Assembly (NCBI RefSeq): GCF_031569985.1
Contig: NZ_JAMQKA010000013.1
Coordinates: forward strand, 81,509-145,508
Source: JAMQKA01 sp031569985
GTDB lineage: Bacteria > Bacteroidota > Rhodothermia > Balneolales > Balneolaceae
Length of the DNA: 64,000 nt
Direction of reading: 5' to 3'
Shown here piece by piece: positions 44,031 to 54,093 of the stretch. The stretch's first letter is position 1. Every line of letters starts with the position of its first letter. The notes beneath the pieces were generated by a model. It was not told the DNA's origin. It worked only from the letters and a program-made list of their open reading frames with translations, and searched no databases. The position numbers were made by a program, and so were the translations under genes.

Positions 44031-44729
44031 TCAGGCGATGGTGAGTGTTGCATCGAGGGTGCCGGTACGGATCTCTTTTGAATCGTAGACCGTGGCCCGC
44101 ACCTCCATGGTATACTCCCCGCTGGCCAGCCCCTCCGGTACCAGGAACCCGAGCTTGGAGGGCCTGTTTTCGACGAACTCCTCGATCTTGGTCTCGGCCC
44201 CGTCGGAGGCGACCAGGAACAGCCCCTGGTCAGGGTCTTCAGGGTCTAACTTCAGCAGTTCGCCCACCAGCAGTCCGGTGCGTCCCGGGCTCAGTGTCTC
44301 GTTGGTGGTGTCGCTGCCGTTGTCCTGGTATCGCAGCAGTTTGGGTTTGGGGCTCTCGGGACTCACCTTCTCCACGCTGATCCGTTCGGCGATACGCTTC
44401 ACGCGCATACCGGGGTTCACGTTCAGCTTCACCTCGTGCCGCTTCGGGTCGAAGCTGTCGGAGGGCCCGGTAAATATTCCTGAGATGGAGCCGTTGATCC
44501 GGAACAGCGGCGTGTTGATGCTGCCGCCCCGCAGCAGGATCTGGGCTATGGCGGCCTCAAACTCCTCGAGCACGGACAGCGTATCGGCCCTCGTTACGGT
44601 GGAGCCCTTGGTCGCCATAATATCGACGATCTCCTCAATATTGTGGCTGGCCTGGTCGCGCACCCTGGCAAGGTAGTCGTTGGAATTTTCAGTTAAATGA
44701 TTCTCGTAAAGCGAGTATGAAATACTCAT
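44031..44729 (-). CDS. HU-like DNA-binding domain fused to Ig-like DUF4469-type domain
   Basis: 232 residues. The N-terminal about 130 residues (MSISYSLYENHLTENSNDY, then TLSVLEEFEAAIAQILLRGG and SINTPLFRINGS) match HU-family proteins common in Bacteroidota. The C-terminal about 95 residues (TGLLVGELLKLDPEDPDQG, SKLGFLVPEGLASGEYTME) match the Ig-like domain often attached to them. HU-type domains bend DNA; the Ig-like part is of unknown role. A gggag Shine-Dalgarno precedes the ATG. Higher GC than the cassettes beside it. Confidence 0.8.
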   Translation of the reverse strand: MSISYSLYENHLTENSNDYLARVRDQASHNIEEIVDIMATKGSTVTRADTLSVLEEFEAAIAQILLRGGSINTPLFRINGSISGIFTGPSDSFDPKRHEVKLNVNPGMRVKRIAERISVEKVSPESPKPKLLRYQDNGSDTTNETLSPGRTGLLVGELLKLDPEDPDQGLFLVASDGAETKIEEFVENRPSKLGFLVPEGLASGEYTMEVRATVYDSKEIRTGTLDATLTIA

Positions 44730-45009
44730 TTGTTAACTCCCGTTTATTAATAATTTTGACTCTAATGATAAGTTGAAAGATCGGTCTCTTGACGGACCTC
44801 TCTCGTCCTTATAGATACGTTTCAGGGCAAAACCTTACAGAATAATTTTAAACCGCTGTTTTGGGTGTTGGTAAGCCACTGTTCTGGTTTTCTTTATGGA
44901 TAAAATTAATTTTGGGCGTTTTTCCTCTTTTTCGGGTGGATCGGGTTGTTAGGGGAGATGGGATGGTTGGGGGCCTGGTTGTTCTTTTTTTGCCATAGTT
45001 AACGTTAGG

Positions 45010-46200
45010 GGTGTTACTTTTTTTAGTGATAAAAAAAGTAACCCAAAAAATCACCGCCGGAGTAAATTATCGCTGCGTTCACTACGCCTCCGCTAAAATC
45101 ATTGAAACTCGATCCGTAACAACCGCGGATCTCAGACAACAATGATTTCTTAACGCTTCGGCTTCGTTCTCTTTTCCCAGCGAAATTTACATTAGGGCGG
45201 AAAAATGGAGCTTTTGACCTCCCGACCTTGGACTTTTAGACCTTCGACCTTTTAATCAACACTTCAACGTCTCAACAACTCAACATCTTGAAATCACAGA
45301 TTTTAGTTGCAATAAAACGTTCAATTTTGGGGTGACATAATATGAACATGCTGGGGTTCCCGAGTCCAGAGAATCCCTGCAGGTAGCATCAGAACAATTT
45401 AACCATGAGCCAAAGCAGTAATCCCCTATATCTGCAAGAAGGCTTTGCAAAACCCTGGTATATAAAACTGTCATCGCGAGCCCCGTTTGTTTTGGGCGCG
45501 GCGATCCCCTATAGTTGTCTCAGGCCGTATTGTGAGTGGGGGATTGCCGCACTCCATTCACTTCGCACACCTTTGCCAAGGCTACGGTGCACTTCGTTCA
45601 TTCCGTTCGCAATGACACCATAGTATCTCAAAGCCTCTGCAAGATAGATCAACATCTGGGATTCTTTGGCGACTTTTTTGGTTCCAGTTCGTAAGTCCGA
45701 CTTCCGGCGGATTTGGTCGTACAAAAAATGAACACTATTACCGGAGATTAGCTCTAAGAGAACAACCAGGAGGTTTCTTCGATAGGTTGTATTCATTTTT
45801 TTAGTGATAAAAAATCCGCCGGTGGGCGGCCTAGCGAACTGTCCATCAAAAAATCACCGCATTTCAGTAAGTAATAAAGGGATAAGCGATAAATGGTAAG
45901 GGCACGATGCATCGTGCCCCAACAAGCTGCAATTGTCAGACTAGACTCCTCTAATCGCTAACCTCGTTGATATGGAGGCGTTCGACGCAGAGCGTCATCG
46001 ACGGTACCGCCGCAGAGCGGACGGTACCAAGCACTGTGAGGTAAGAATTACTTCAACAATTTAACGTCTCAACAACTCAACGGTTCAACACTTCAACATT
46101 TTTCAACCTTACACCTTCGACCTTGATCAACACCTCAACGTCTCAACATTTCAACAACTTTCAACCTTTAACCTTCCAACTTTTGGACCTTCAACACCAA
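45010..46200 (-). repeat. Large composite intergenic repeat, copy C (inverted)
   Basis: This is the reverse complement in the same order as copy A. It contains the ttttttagtgataaaaaaa end, the aatttacattagggcgg block, the ctgcaggtagcatcagaac block, the cgtacaaaaaatgaacac end (about 45720) and the ggtaccgccgcagagcgg block. The perfect palindrome recurs at 45900-45919, and ttcaac/cttcaac tracts follow. A tgtcatcgcgagcccc REP-like piece is inserted at about 45455-45625, which copy A lacks. Short frames here (for example one sharing SWLNCSDATCRDSLDSGTP with copy A) are repeat by-products. Confidence 0.75.
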
Positions 46201-46277
46201 ACCATCGGGACATTTTTAAATAGAGTTTTTTCAATTATTATTGTTTAATCATACCCTAAAACTAAGCAGCACCAATT

Positions 46278-46601
46278 ATGACAGACTACAAGTCAGACCT
46301 CCCCAAGCCGTTTGAAAATTTTAATAAAAACTACCCAGATGTAGCTAAGGCTTACTCTCAGCTTGGATACAATGTGCATCACGCCGGACCCATTGACCAA
46401 AAGACAAGGGAACTGATCAAGCTTGCCATCTCATGTGGAGCTCAAAAAGAAGGCGCGGTTCATTCGCATACAAAAAAAGCGCTCGATGCCGGGGCCACCA
46501 AAGAAGACATTCATCACGTGGTACTGCTGACTTTGCCCACACTCGGCATGCCTTCCATGATGGCAGCGATGACCTGGGTGGATGATATATTGGAGGAATG
46601 A
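46278..46601 (+). CDS. Carboxymuconolactone decarboxylase-family protein (AhpD-like)
   Basis: 107 residues, all helical. DQKTRELIKLAISCGAQKEG and AVHSHTKKALDAGATKEDI are the family core. A Cys sits in the first helix, and the usual second cysteine position is taken by His-x-His (VHSHT). Members include AhpD-type peroxidases and small dimeric proteins of unknown reaction. The gene stands alone. Confidence 0.87.
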   Translation: MTDYKSDLPKPFENFNKNYPDVAKAYSQLGYNVHHAGPIDQKTRELIKLAISCGAQKEGAVHSHTKKALDAGATKEDIHHVVLLTLPTLGMPSMMAAMTWVDDILEE

Positions 46602-46849
46602 AATCAGTGTCCAGTGTGCCAGAGGACAGTTTTCATGTTGATAGCAGGAGCTATAGCCTGTTGCCCTTAGAGGCGATATCGTAGGTTAGCCGTACCACTT
46701 TTTTACTTGTATTCTTCTCTTACTTGAATTCTAATTCGGAAGGCACCCATTTCCCAATCAAAATGCCAAAAACATGACTCCCGGTTGGAGCAGTCCGCGG
46801 CTAAATAATGTCAGTTCAATTTAAAATCTGTAATAAGGAGGGAACCCGA

Positions 46850-47215
46850 TGGGTGAACAGAAAAGATGGGGAGATCGCCGCGTCGACCTCATTGTAGAGC
46901 CAATAAGTATCAATAAAGGCTCCTCGCGATAACAGTTATTATTTTTTAGTAATACTTATATAGAACTCAGGCGAAATAGATTGTAGGAAATTGGCAATCC
47001 AGGGGCTACTAACTATATTGTATCAGATTAGAGGCCAGGAGAAAGAGAATCGGGATGTTTTGCCTTTATTTAACTGGAGGTTTTGCATAACCATTAAAGT
47101 CTGTCATTCTGAGCTTGTCGAAGAATTACCTAACTACGGTTGTTGCCTTTAAAGGGAGATCCTTCTCCCGGCAGCTGTCGGGACAGGATGACATGCCGGG
47201 TTTTGCAAAGCCACC
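46850..47215. repeat. REP-like repeat cluster
   Basis: The stretch includes gatcgccgcgtcgacctc, ctcctcgcgataacagttat, tctgtcattctgagcttg and cggcagctgtcgggac. These recur at 13470-13690 and 53705-54065. It lies between two + strand genes and contains no open frame that I trust. Confidence 0.55.
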
Positions 47216-47333
47216 TAACAATAAATAATAGATGATAGGGATATGAGAGGCCTGCCTAATGCGAAGAGGGCAGAGCATGTGGAAAAAGTCCTGTCACCCA
47301 AACTCGTCGCCAACCACCACAGGAGACCACATT

Positions 47334-49442
47334 ATGGACCGGGATCGGGATATCGGCAAGTCTATTGCTTCCCTTAAAAGCCAATTGGACGAACTTGAAG
47401 CGCAGTATCAACAAACCAGTCAGCAGCCGAAGGGGAATATAGATGAATTTCACAAACTACTGGAGGGTCACATTGATCACCTAATTTTGCTTCTCCAGCA
47501 GGAGACGGTAACAGACCCAGGCTCCCTGAAAATAGAAAAGTTGAAAAGGAATGATGCAGGGTTGCTGGAGGGACCATATGAATATGCCGTTAACAAGGTA
47601 TTGAAAATAGTTAACCCGAAAATAAGTGGTATAAATAGCACAATACACGAACTACGGAAAGATATACAGGAAAAAGTTAAATCTGCTGAGGCCAATGCTA
47701 GTGATGCATTAAATACCGCTAAAAACCTGGAATCTAATTTAGAAGATAAGTTTCGTACTGCAATAATGGGACTTCTGGGAAGTATAGCTAAAGAAAAAGA
47801 GAAGGTGAATGTATTGGTTGATAATGCGGTCCGGCAGACACTGAATATTGCGGGTAAAGTTTCCGGAAGTATCGATAACTTGGACAATGAATTTCAACAG
47901 GCTGAGGATGCCATACGCAAGAAGATACAGGAGGAATTTGAAGATCCTGACTCCCCGCTGCATAGTCTCCTGGACCTCCTGCAACTGGCTCGTATTTTCA
48001 TTGAACTTGGTCACGACCTGGAAGAGCGCATCGAAATTGTAATTCATTCTGCGAAAGATCTTTTAGAAGATACGCAATCACCGGTTATCGAACTTCTGGA
48101 GGCCGTTCAAAAGCTTATAACAGCAGTTAAAGCAGAAGATAAACAGGAGATTAAGGAGGAGCTTGTTAATCTCCTGGTGACCTTAATGGTTACCATTAAC
48201 CCCATTGCCGCGGCCCTTGAAGCGTTGTTTGTTGGAAAGAAAAGATCCCTGCGTCAACTCCTTACGCCCGGCATCCCCCAAACCGGCACGCTTTACAAGT
48301 GGATGAGAGACGTCAGTGGTGATTATGCATCTCAACGTATTGAGCGTGAACGGGCTTTCCGGCGAATGGTTGTGGGAGCCATCGACTCCTATATCCGTAC
48401 AGGCCATACCGGAAAAAAAGTGGGAAATATCACAAATGGAACCTATGAGCCTGGTGGCACACTTCGTCCGGTTGACCTGCGGCCGCTGGTGGCCAGTGGC
48501 GTTGAACTTGCAAGCGTACTTTGCGGGGCCCTGCTGTCGTACCTGTTCATACCATCCGGCGTGCCCAACCCGGCCGTACCGAAACTCCCGCACGTTTCGC
48601 CGTCAAAGCCTCATCCGTTTGACTTCCGGGCGGATATGGCAGCCTCTGTTGCCCGAACGGCCACGCAGCCCGTTATGTCGATCGCGGCGATCGTATTAAA
48701 CGGCTTCTGGGAGGTCTCTCCCAACAACAGGGCATTGGTGAATGCCATATCCGGCTATTTGGGCATTGTTGTTCGCTCCCTGTTCGAGCACCTGCTATCA
48801 GGAATTCTGCACCTGTTTGAGGTGCATGAGGTGTATCCCAATGACCGTGAGTCCAGGGATGGTTACCTGGAACTCTATGACTGGGACTCCTGGAATACCA
48901 TTTCCAATGATAATGCGCTAAAGTTTCGTGTTTATCTTGACCTGCATGTGGTTTATAACCTGATTCCCGAGGATGTTGACAAGAATGATAAGCAAGCGGT
49001 CCAAAAAGCGTTAAATGAGACTAAAAATAACCTTCAAAAACTTATCAACGGCATACAAAAAGAGAAAGATAAGAATAAGGAGGATTCTGTATTACTTGGT
49101 CTCCTCAAAGACTATGTAGCCTACCGGGAGGCCGTTATGGATTACCATCCCCAACGGCCGGACGGGCAAGGGATTGAGATTAAAGATTTTACTGTTGAAC
49201 CAGGTGGTGAAGAACATTCGGTCCATTTAATCGTGAAGGTGGATGATAAGAATCGAACTGGCCCCTCAGTCCCGGTGGTACGCGTATTTGGAGGTAATGG
49301 GGCACCCGTGGTCTTAGTACCGAATTCAAATAACAGGTACACCGGGAAGATGAATGTCCCACCGCTATCCAGGCTGACAAAACAACTGACACTGTATGCC
49401 CGGTCCAATTACGGAGGAATGAAAAGTGCAGAGGTATTTTGA
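47334..49442 (+). CDS. Large coiled-coil and membrane-associated protein of unknown family
   Basis: 702 residues from the ATG at 47334, preceded by ggaga; the frame extends 25 residues upstream without support. Residues about 10-60 and 100-200 are heptad-rich and charged (SIASLKSQLDELEAQYQQ). A mixed middle part has short hydrophobic stretches (VELASVLCGALLSYLFIP, then SMIAAIVLNGFW-like sequence near residue 450, ISGYLGIVVRSLFEHLLSG). The last about 90 residues are a beta-type domain (GIEIKDFTVEPGGEEHSVH). I do not recognise it. It is the first of four + strand genes without recognisable families. Confidence 0.6.
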   Translation: MDRDRDIGKSIASLKSQLDELEAQYQQTSQQPKGNIDEFHKLLEGHIDHLILLLQQETVTDPGSLKIEKLKRNDAGLLEGPYEYAVNKVLKIVNPKISGINSTIHELRKDIQEKVKSAEANASDALNTAKNLESNLEDKFRTAIMGLLGSIAKEKEKVNVLVDNAVRQTLNIAGKVSGSIDNLDNEFQQAEDAIRKKIQEEFEDPDSPLHSLLDLLQLARIFIELGHDLEERIEIVIHSAKDLLEDTQSPVIELLEAVQKLITAVKAEDKQEIKEELVNLLVTLMVTINPIAAALEALFVGKKRSLRQLLTPGIPQTGTLYKWMRDVSGDYASQRIERERAFRRMVVGAIDSYIRTGHTGKKVGNITNGTYEPGGTLRPVDLRPLVASGVELASVLCGALLSYLFIPSGVPNPAVPKLPHVSPSKPHPFDFRADMAASVARTATQPVMSIAAIVLNGFWEVSPNNRALVNAISGYLGIVVRSLFEHLLSGILHLFEVHEVYPNDRESRDGYLELYDWDSWNTISNDNALKFRVYLDLHVVYNLIPEDVDKNDKQAVQKALNETKNNLQKLINGIQKEKDKNKEDSVLLGLLKDYVAYREAVMDYHPQRPDGQGIEIKDFTVEPGGEEHSVHLIVKVDDKNRTGPSVPVVRVFGGNGAPVVLVPNSNNRYTGKMNVPPLSRLTKQLTLYARSNYGGMKSAEVF

Positions 49443-49630
49443 TTTTAACAGCCAGGTATTGCCGAATCGTGCTACCAGTGATTTGAAAGTCCCTCCATTT
49501 ATTGGTCCGTTTTTTAAGTAGGGAGGTCGCTCATACCTAACTCATAAGGGGCTGTTTATCAAAAATTTAGGATTAAATATAAATATATTATAAACTGTAT
49601 ATTATAGTGTTGTAAATATATTCATACAAT

Positions 49631-49864
49631 TAGCCCGGATTTCTCACCAAGAAATTTTTTTCTCAGTAAGGCGAAGGGGAAATAGCCCCGCAAACGTACT
49701 CTGGTACGTTGAGCAGACTATTTTCCCTTCAACGCAGCTGAGGGGGAAATTTCATAGCATTTTACACAGTGTTACAACTATATTGGCGTTAGATATGATA
49801 TAAGTTACTGTCTGCCATTAAGTTACAGGAATTTACCCCAAATACTTGTGAGAAATACGGGTTA
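49631..49864. mobile_element. MITE-like element with terminal inverted repeats
   Basis: The ends tagcccggatttctcac and gtgagaaatacgggtta are inverted repeats with two mismatches in 17. Inside lies a long imperfect hairpin (49663-49755) centred on acgtactctggtacgt, with arms such as gaaggggaaatag and ctattttcccttc. It has no coding capacity. Size (234 bp), ends and internal palindrome fit a non-autonomous transposable element or a palindromic repeat. No clear target duplication was seen. Confidence 0.6.
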
Positions 49865-50136
49865 GTACTTAACTATTATAAGTAGGAGAGGGTATCGGTA
49901 TCTTGGTATCATCAATAAATGTCAATGAGTCAAAAACTAATATAATACACATAACTATCTGTTATAGATGAAAATGCGGAAGGCTTTCCAGTTGCTCTTG
50001 GATCATCACAGAGTTGCTATTTAAAAAGTTTAGTTGAGTTAGGTCATTAGGGTCAAATCGATGGTTGTGTTGTGTCTGTCCTGCAATTCAGATCGATACA
50101 GCTATATATCAATTCAAATATAATTGGAGAAGCATC

Positions 50137-51567
50137 ATGGCCTACGAGGAAGATTTATTAAAAGCATTGTTTAACAAAGTATCCGGAATATTAACGAGTG
50201 GTGATGAGCACGCACCGGCCTCCAAAAGTAACTATATCACCTGGTGCCAGCCCGGTATACCTTTTCAGGCGGAAGACCTGCAATTTGCGGTAAAGGGAAT
50301 GAGTGGCAAAGATGGAGAAGAGACACGCCAGTTGATCCGAACCGCTTCGGATTTTTCACGGACAGTAAATTTGATACCCAACTCCCATGGTTTCAGTGGT
50401 GCTGACCAAAGGGATGTTTATGATCAAAATGGAAGTGTACTTTGGGACGTTTACAAGGATGTATTGGATTACAGCCAGGTAGCCGCCGGGGGCTTAACAG
50501 AAGATGAAAAAGAAAAAATCCAAAAGTTCCGCAACTTAATGGTTGTCACTAAAAAAGAAAAAGATATAGTGACTGATGAGGAAAAAGAAGTCACGGAAGA
50601 CAGCCCGATGATGAAAGCTTACAAAGAGAAAAGTGCTGCTTATGATGATGCAGTTCAAGAATATAATTCTAAAAGACTGGCTGCTATGAACTCCGATAAC
50701 AGTCAGGCTGTGCAGGATTTCTCCCTGAATGCTTCAACGTACCGTCGGCGGGTAAGACAGGCAATGGATGACTGGGTTTCCAACGGATATAAAGAGGATG
50801 TTGAGAAGATACAAGCCTATATCAAACAAGTTTCTCAAAAAGATTTAACATTGCTTAAAGCGGATCTGCAGGACAAGTTAGAAAAATCAAAACAAACCGA
50901 TCCCAATTCAAACAGTGAGTTTTACCTATCCAGCTTCTATCCTGGTAACTTTGTCAATAATGACAAGGGGTGGACACAGTTCAGTTTTTCTCATGAAAAT
51001 ATGGAGACATACAGCAAGCAAGAACATACCTCCGTATCCGCGGATGGAAAAGGCATTTGGGGCCTGTGGACATTCGGGGGTGATGGCGGCTACTCCAAAG
51101 AAAAGAGTACAGAGAAAATGGATTTTGAGAATTTTGAAATGAAATTCTCCCTCACGCAAGTTACAATCTCAAGACCTTGGTTTTCACCTGAGTTTTTGCT
51201 TAATACGGCATGGAAATTCAAGGATGAGATGGGACAAAAGCCATTGAGTAATGGGAAATCCCCAGCAAAAGGGCAGATGATTGCCTATCCAACATCGGCA
51301 GTTTTTATTAAAGATATTGCCATCAGTTCATCAGATATGAGTAGTTTTCATGAATCCATTTCAAAGTCTTTAGATCTCGGATTATCTGTAGGCTGGGGTC
51401 CATTCCGGATAGGTGGAAAGTACAAAAAAAGCTCCAAGGAAGAGCAGACCAAATATAACCGGGATGGCGACACCTTAAATGTTGAAGGTATGCAGCTTCT
51501 TGCTTTTAAGTGTTTCCCATTGCCAAAGGCTCCCAATCCCAGCCCGGACATAACAAACTGGATTTAA
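50137..51567 (+). CDS. Soluble protein of unknown family, 476 residues
   Basis: The start at 50137 has a ggaga Shine-Dalgarno; the frame is open further upstream without one. There is no signal peptide or membrane segment. The N-terminal part has WCQPGIPFQAEDLQFAVKG, the middle is a helical coiled coil (about 125-260), and the C-terminal part is beta-rich with KFSLTQVTISRPWFSPEFL and a final MQLLAFKCFPLPKAPNP. The product at 51719 has matching pieces in the same order (GIPISEEDLKFTTLSGK, LKQLTLFRPWLNKKYL, IIIGFLCKIL), so they are distant paralogues. Function unknown. Confidence 0.62.
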   Translation: MAYEEDLLKALFNKVSGILTSGDEHAPASKSNYITWCQPGIPFQAEDLQFAVKGMSGKDGEETRQLIRTASDFSRTVNLIPNSHGFSGADQRDVYDQNGSVLWDVYKDVLDYSQVAAGGLTEDEKEKIQKFRNLMVVTKKEKDIVTDEEKEVTEDSPMMKAYKEKSAAYDDAVQEYNSKRLAAMNSDNSQAVQDFSLNASTYRRRVRQAMDDWVSNGYKEDVEKIQAYIKQVSQKDLTLLKADLQDKLEKSKQTDPNSNSEFYLSSFYPGNFVNNDKGWTQFSFSHENMETYSKQEHTSVSADGKGIWGLWTFGGDGGYSKEKSTEKMDFENFEMKFSLTQVTISRPWFSPEFLLNTAWKFKDEMGQKPLSNGKSPAKGQMIAYPTSAVFIKDIAISSSDMSSFHESISKSLDLGLSVGWGPFRIGGKYKKSSKEEQTKYNRDGDTLNVEGMQLLAFKCFPLPKAPNPSPDITNWI

Positions 51568-51718
51568 GAGAATTAGCACAAATATTCCGGGAGCTTTTGT
51601 AAAAATCGAGGTTGTTAAAGGATTAAGATATTGGTTGGATTTTTATCAAAGGCTCCCAATACTATCTCTATCTATTATAGGTTGATTGCTATAATTATTT
51701 TAAAAAATAATTGTGAGG

Positions 51719-52645
51719 ATGATTACCATAGCTCAGAAATCTGCATATCTTACTACTTTGCTCATCATTGTGGTTGGTTGCACTACTGTAGAGACTTATC
51801 TTCTTACTAATGCGGACCAGGAGGAAACGCCCACCGGGATAGTTGAAGAAAACCTTTCGGAATTGACAGGATTACCTCCTTATTCTACTGGTATGAAATC
51901 GGGACAAACATTTTTGTTAACGATAATTCCAGGTATTCCCATATCTGAGGAAGATCTTAAGTTTACCACTCTATCGGGCAAGGATCTGCTGGGGAACCCG
52001 TACGCTATAGACTCAGCTTACAGATTCTCGAACCTAGTTAACGATGTGTTGATATCAGACAGCAATTTCCATGGATCGGGTACCCAGCTAGACAATCTGT
52101 ACACCTGCCTTTTGCAAAACCTTCCACCCGGAGTAGTATCAGACGATGATTTTGTTGATGGTATATCAAAAATAACAAGTGCTACATATAATGATGACTT
52201 TTTAATTACGATTACCGTGCCGGCTGATGGGGGAGAATCTACCTGGAGTAATTATAAAAAAAAGCGGAATCGATATGGAGTTCTTGTTAATTCCTCTGGC
52301 AGCTCATCTTCAGGTATTCCAGTCTTCGTTGACTACTATTTTTCAGCATCCTTAAAACAGTTAACTCTTTTTCGACCCTGGCTGAACAAAAAATATTTGA
52401 GCTCAAAAGAGGGAAATAAGATAATTTATGAGCAATGTACTCGGGATGTAAATCAATCTCTTGCCCAAATTACGGGGTTGTTGTTGGCTAAAAACCTAGA
52501 AGTGAAAAGGCCGGTGGTATCAAGTGAAGCCTTAACGCCTAACGGTGGACGACAGGGAGTGGAGATGACTGAAACTGTGAATCCTGAAATGAGACTTTCT
52601 TCTGAAGGACCAATTATTATCGGTTTTCTCTGCAAGATTCTTTGA
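51719..52645 (+). CDS. Lipoprotein, distant paralogue of the 476-aa protein
   Basis: About 308 residues. A lipoprotein signal ends at the lipobox VVGC (TLLIIVVGCTTVETY), so the product should be anchored in the periplasm or outer membrane. The body shares the conserved blocks of the 50137 product but lacks its central coiled coil. A GTG six bases upstream is an alternative start. The 4-bp ggat-rich start region gives little help in choosing. Confidence 0.62.
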   Translation: MITIAQKSAYLTTLLIIVVGCTTVETYLLTNADQEETPTGIVEENLSELTGLPPYSTGMKSGQTFLLTIIPGIPISEEDLKFTTLSGKDLLGNPYAIDSAYRFSNLVNDVLISDSNFHGSGTQLDNLYTCLLQNLPPGVVSDDDFVDGISKITSATYNDDFLITITVPADGGESTWSNYKKKRNRYGVLVNSSGSSSSGIPVFVDYYFSASLKQLTLFRPWLNKKYLSSKEGNKIIYEQCTRDVNQSLAQITGLLLAKNLEVKRPVVSSEALTPNGGRQGVEMTETVNPEMRLSSEGPIIIGFLCKIL

Positions 52646-52682
52646 TTAGAAATACAAGTTGCCAAAATTAAAGTTAATAGAA

Positions 52683-53648
52683 ATGGAACAGTCAAAAACT
52701 ACATCATCCGAAGAGCAAATAGGGAAGTCTCTCCATTCTCTTAGAATGCAAATTCTGGAAGAATGTGAGGCGATGGCGAGTTACGCCTTCAGATCGGGCC
52801 TAAAGGTTCCGGTTTCTGTCATACAAACACTGGAAAAGCTGCCTAACGAAAAAAGCAATGGGAGTACGAAGTACGAAAAGGAGGTAAAGGACCTGGTTAC
52901 GACCCATGGTAAACTCTCAGAACTGGTGGCACCAGCTACCCCTCGTTCCATTATCTTTTTGGGAGAGCTACCGGGGAAAAACGGTGTGATGAAATTTCAG
53001 GCGTCTTCTCCAATCATTCGCAACATGGCAATATTTGCAGGGTTCTTTCTGATCAGCTTTATTCTACTCAGCTTGTCTCCCTTCATAACATCTGACCCGG
53101 AAATAGGAGATCCATTTATCTCTTCCGGGATGGAATTGTTGATCAACGAACTATTCATTCTAACTGCTGCAGGAATAGGCGCCACTTTTGCAGCACTATT
53201 TGAAGCAAATAAATATTTGGTTTCTTATACCTTTGAACCCAAGTACAGCTACTCATACTGGATTAAAATAGGCCTTGGCCTTATTTCAGGATTTATTTTG
53301 GCCGAACTAATTCCACTGGATGAACAAACCGGTTCAATGTCAATACTCGGCAGGCCTACACTTGCCATGTTGGGAGGATTTTCTGCCACCATCGTCTACC
53401 GCATTTTAAAGCGTCTTGTCAATTCCCTGGAGTCCATTTTCAAGGGAGACGTTGACCAGCAGATTGAAAGACTCGAAGAGGAAGCGAAAATCCAAAACCA
53501 GGGAAAATTGACACAACTTCGGTTCTCGCATACCTCTAATCTTTTACAGCTTAAAAAAACATTAGCTGACAAAACTGATTCAAAAGAGTTACAACAAAAG
53601 CTGGATAGCATGCTGGAAGAGATGATACCGCAATTACGGGATCAGTAA
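52683..53648 (+). CDS. Multi-pass membrane protein with C-terminal coiled coil
   Basis: About 321 residues. The N-terminal 110 residues are cytosolic and helical. Four membrane segments follow (MAIFAGFFLISFILLSLS, LINELFILTAAGIGATFAAL, YWIKIGLGLISGFILAEL, TLAMLGGFSATIVYRIL), then a coiled coil (about 255-320) with QIERLEEEAKIQNQGKL. Family unknown. The start used is an ATG at 52683; the frame opens at 52659. It follows the lipoprotein gene by about 40 bases and is its likely operon partner. Confidence 0.6.
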   Translation: MEQSKTTSSEEQIGKSLHSLRMQILEECEAMASYAFRSGLKVPVSVIQTLEKLPNEKSNGSTKYEKEVKDLVTTHGKLSELVAPATPRSIIFLGELPGKNGVMKFQASSPIIRNMAIFAGFFLISFILLSLSPFITSDPEIGDPFISSGMELLINELFILTAAGIGATFAALFEANKYLVSYTFEPKYSYSYWIKIGLGLISGFILAELIPLDEQTGSMSILGRPTLAMLGGFSATIVYRILKRLVNSLESIFKGDVDQQIERLEEEAKIQNQGKLTQLRFSHTSNLLQLKKTLADKTDSKELQQKLDSMLEEMIPQLRDQ

Positions 53649-53704
53649 ACAAGAAGTCCAAGCGGATATAACATACAATAACCTGGATTCGATATAAGAA
53701 TTAC

Positions 53705-54065
53705 TTAAAGAGGGCCTTGCAAAACCATCCCATTTGAAATTGTCATCGCGTCCGCTAGCTGGCGGATTTCGGGGCGTGGCGATCCCCACACAAATGGAGA
53801 TTGCCTCCCGACAGCTGTCGGGATCATTTCATTCGCTCCATTCACTCTGCTCAACAAAAATTTCGAAGGCCGGAAGAATACAGAGGTTTTACTATATCTT
53901 TAGAGCTTCTTATCCTGAATTAACGTTATAATAATAACTGTCATAGCGAGGAGCCGTAATTGATACTTATTGGCTCTATAAAGAAGTCGACGCGGCGATC
54001 TCCTCACCCGTTTGCTGTTTAGCCTGCGGGAGATGTGCAGTGAATCCCTTGCAATGACAGATTTT
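53705..54065. repeat. REP-like repeat pair
   Basis: Two adjacent pieces: 53705-53935 (attgtcatcgcgtccgctag, cgacagctgtcgggatca) and 53925-54065 (actgtcatagcgaggagcc, gtcgacgcggcgatctcc). Both match the dispersed family seen elsewhere in the window. No gene is present. Confidence 0.55.
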
Positions 54066-54093
54066 ATCTCAAACTGACATTATAATAAGATAA

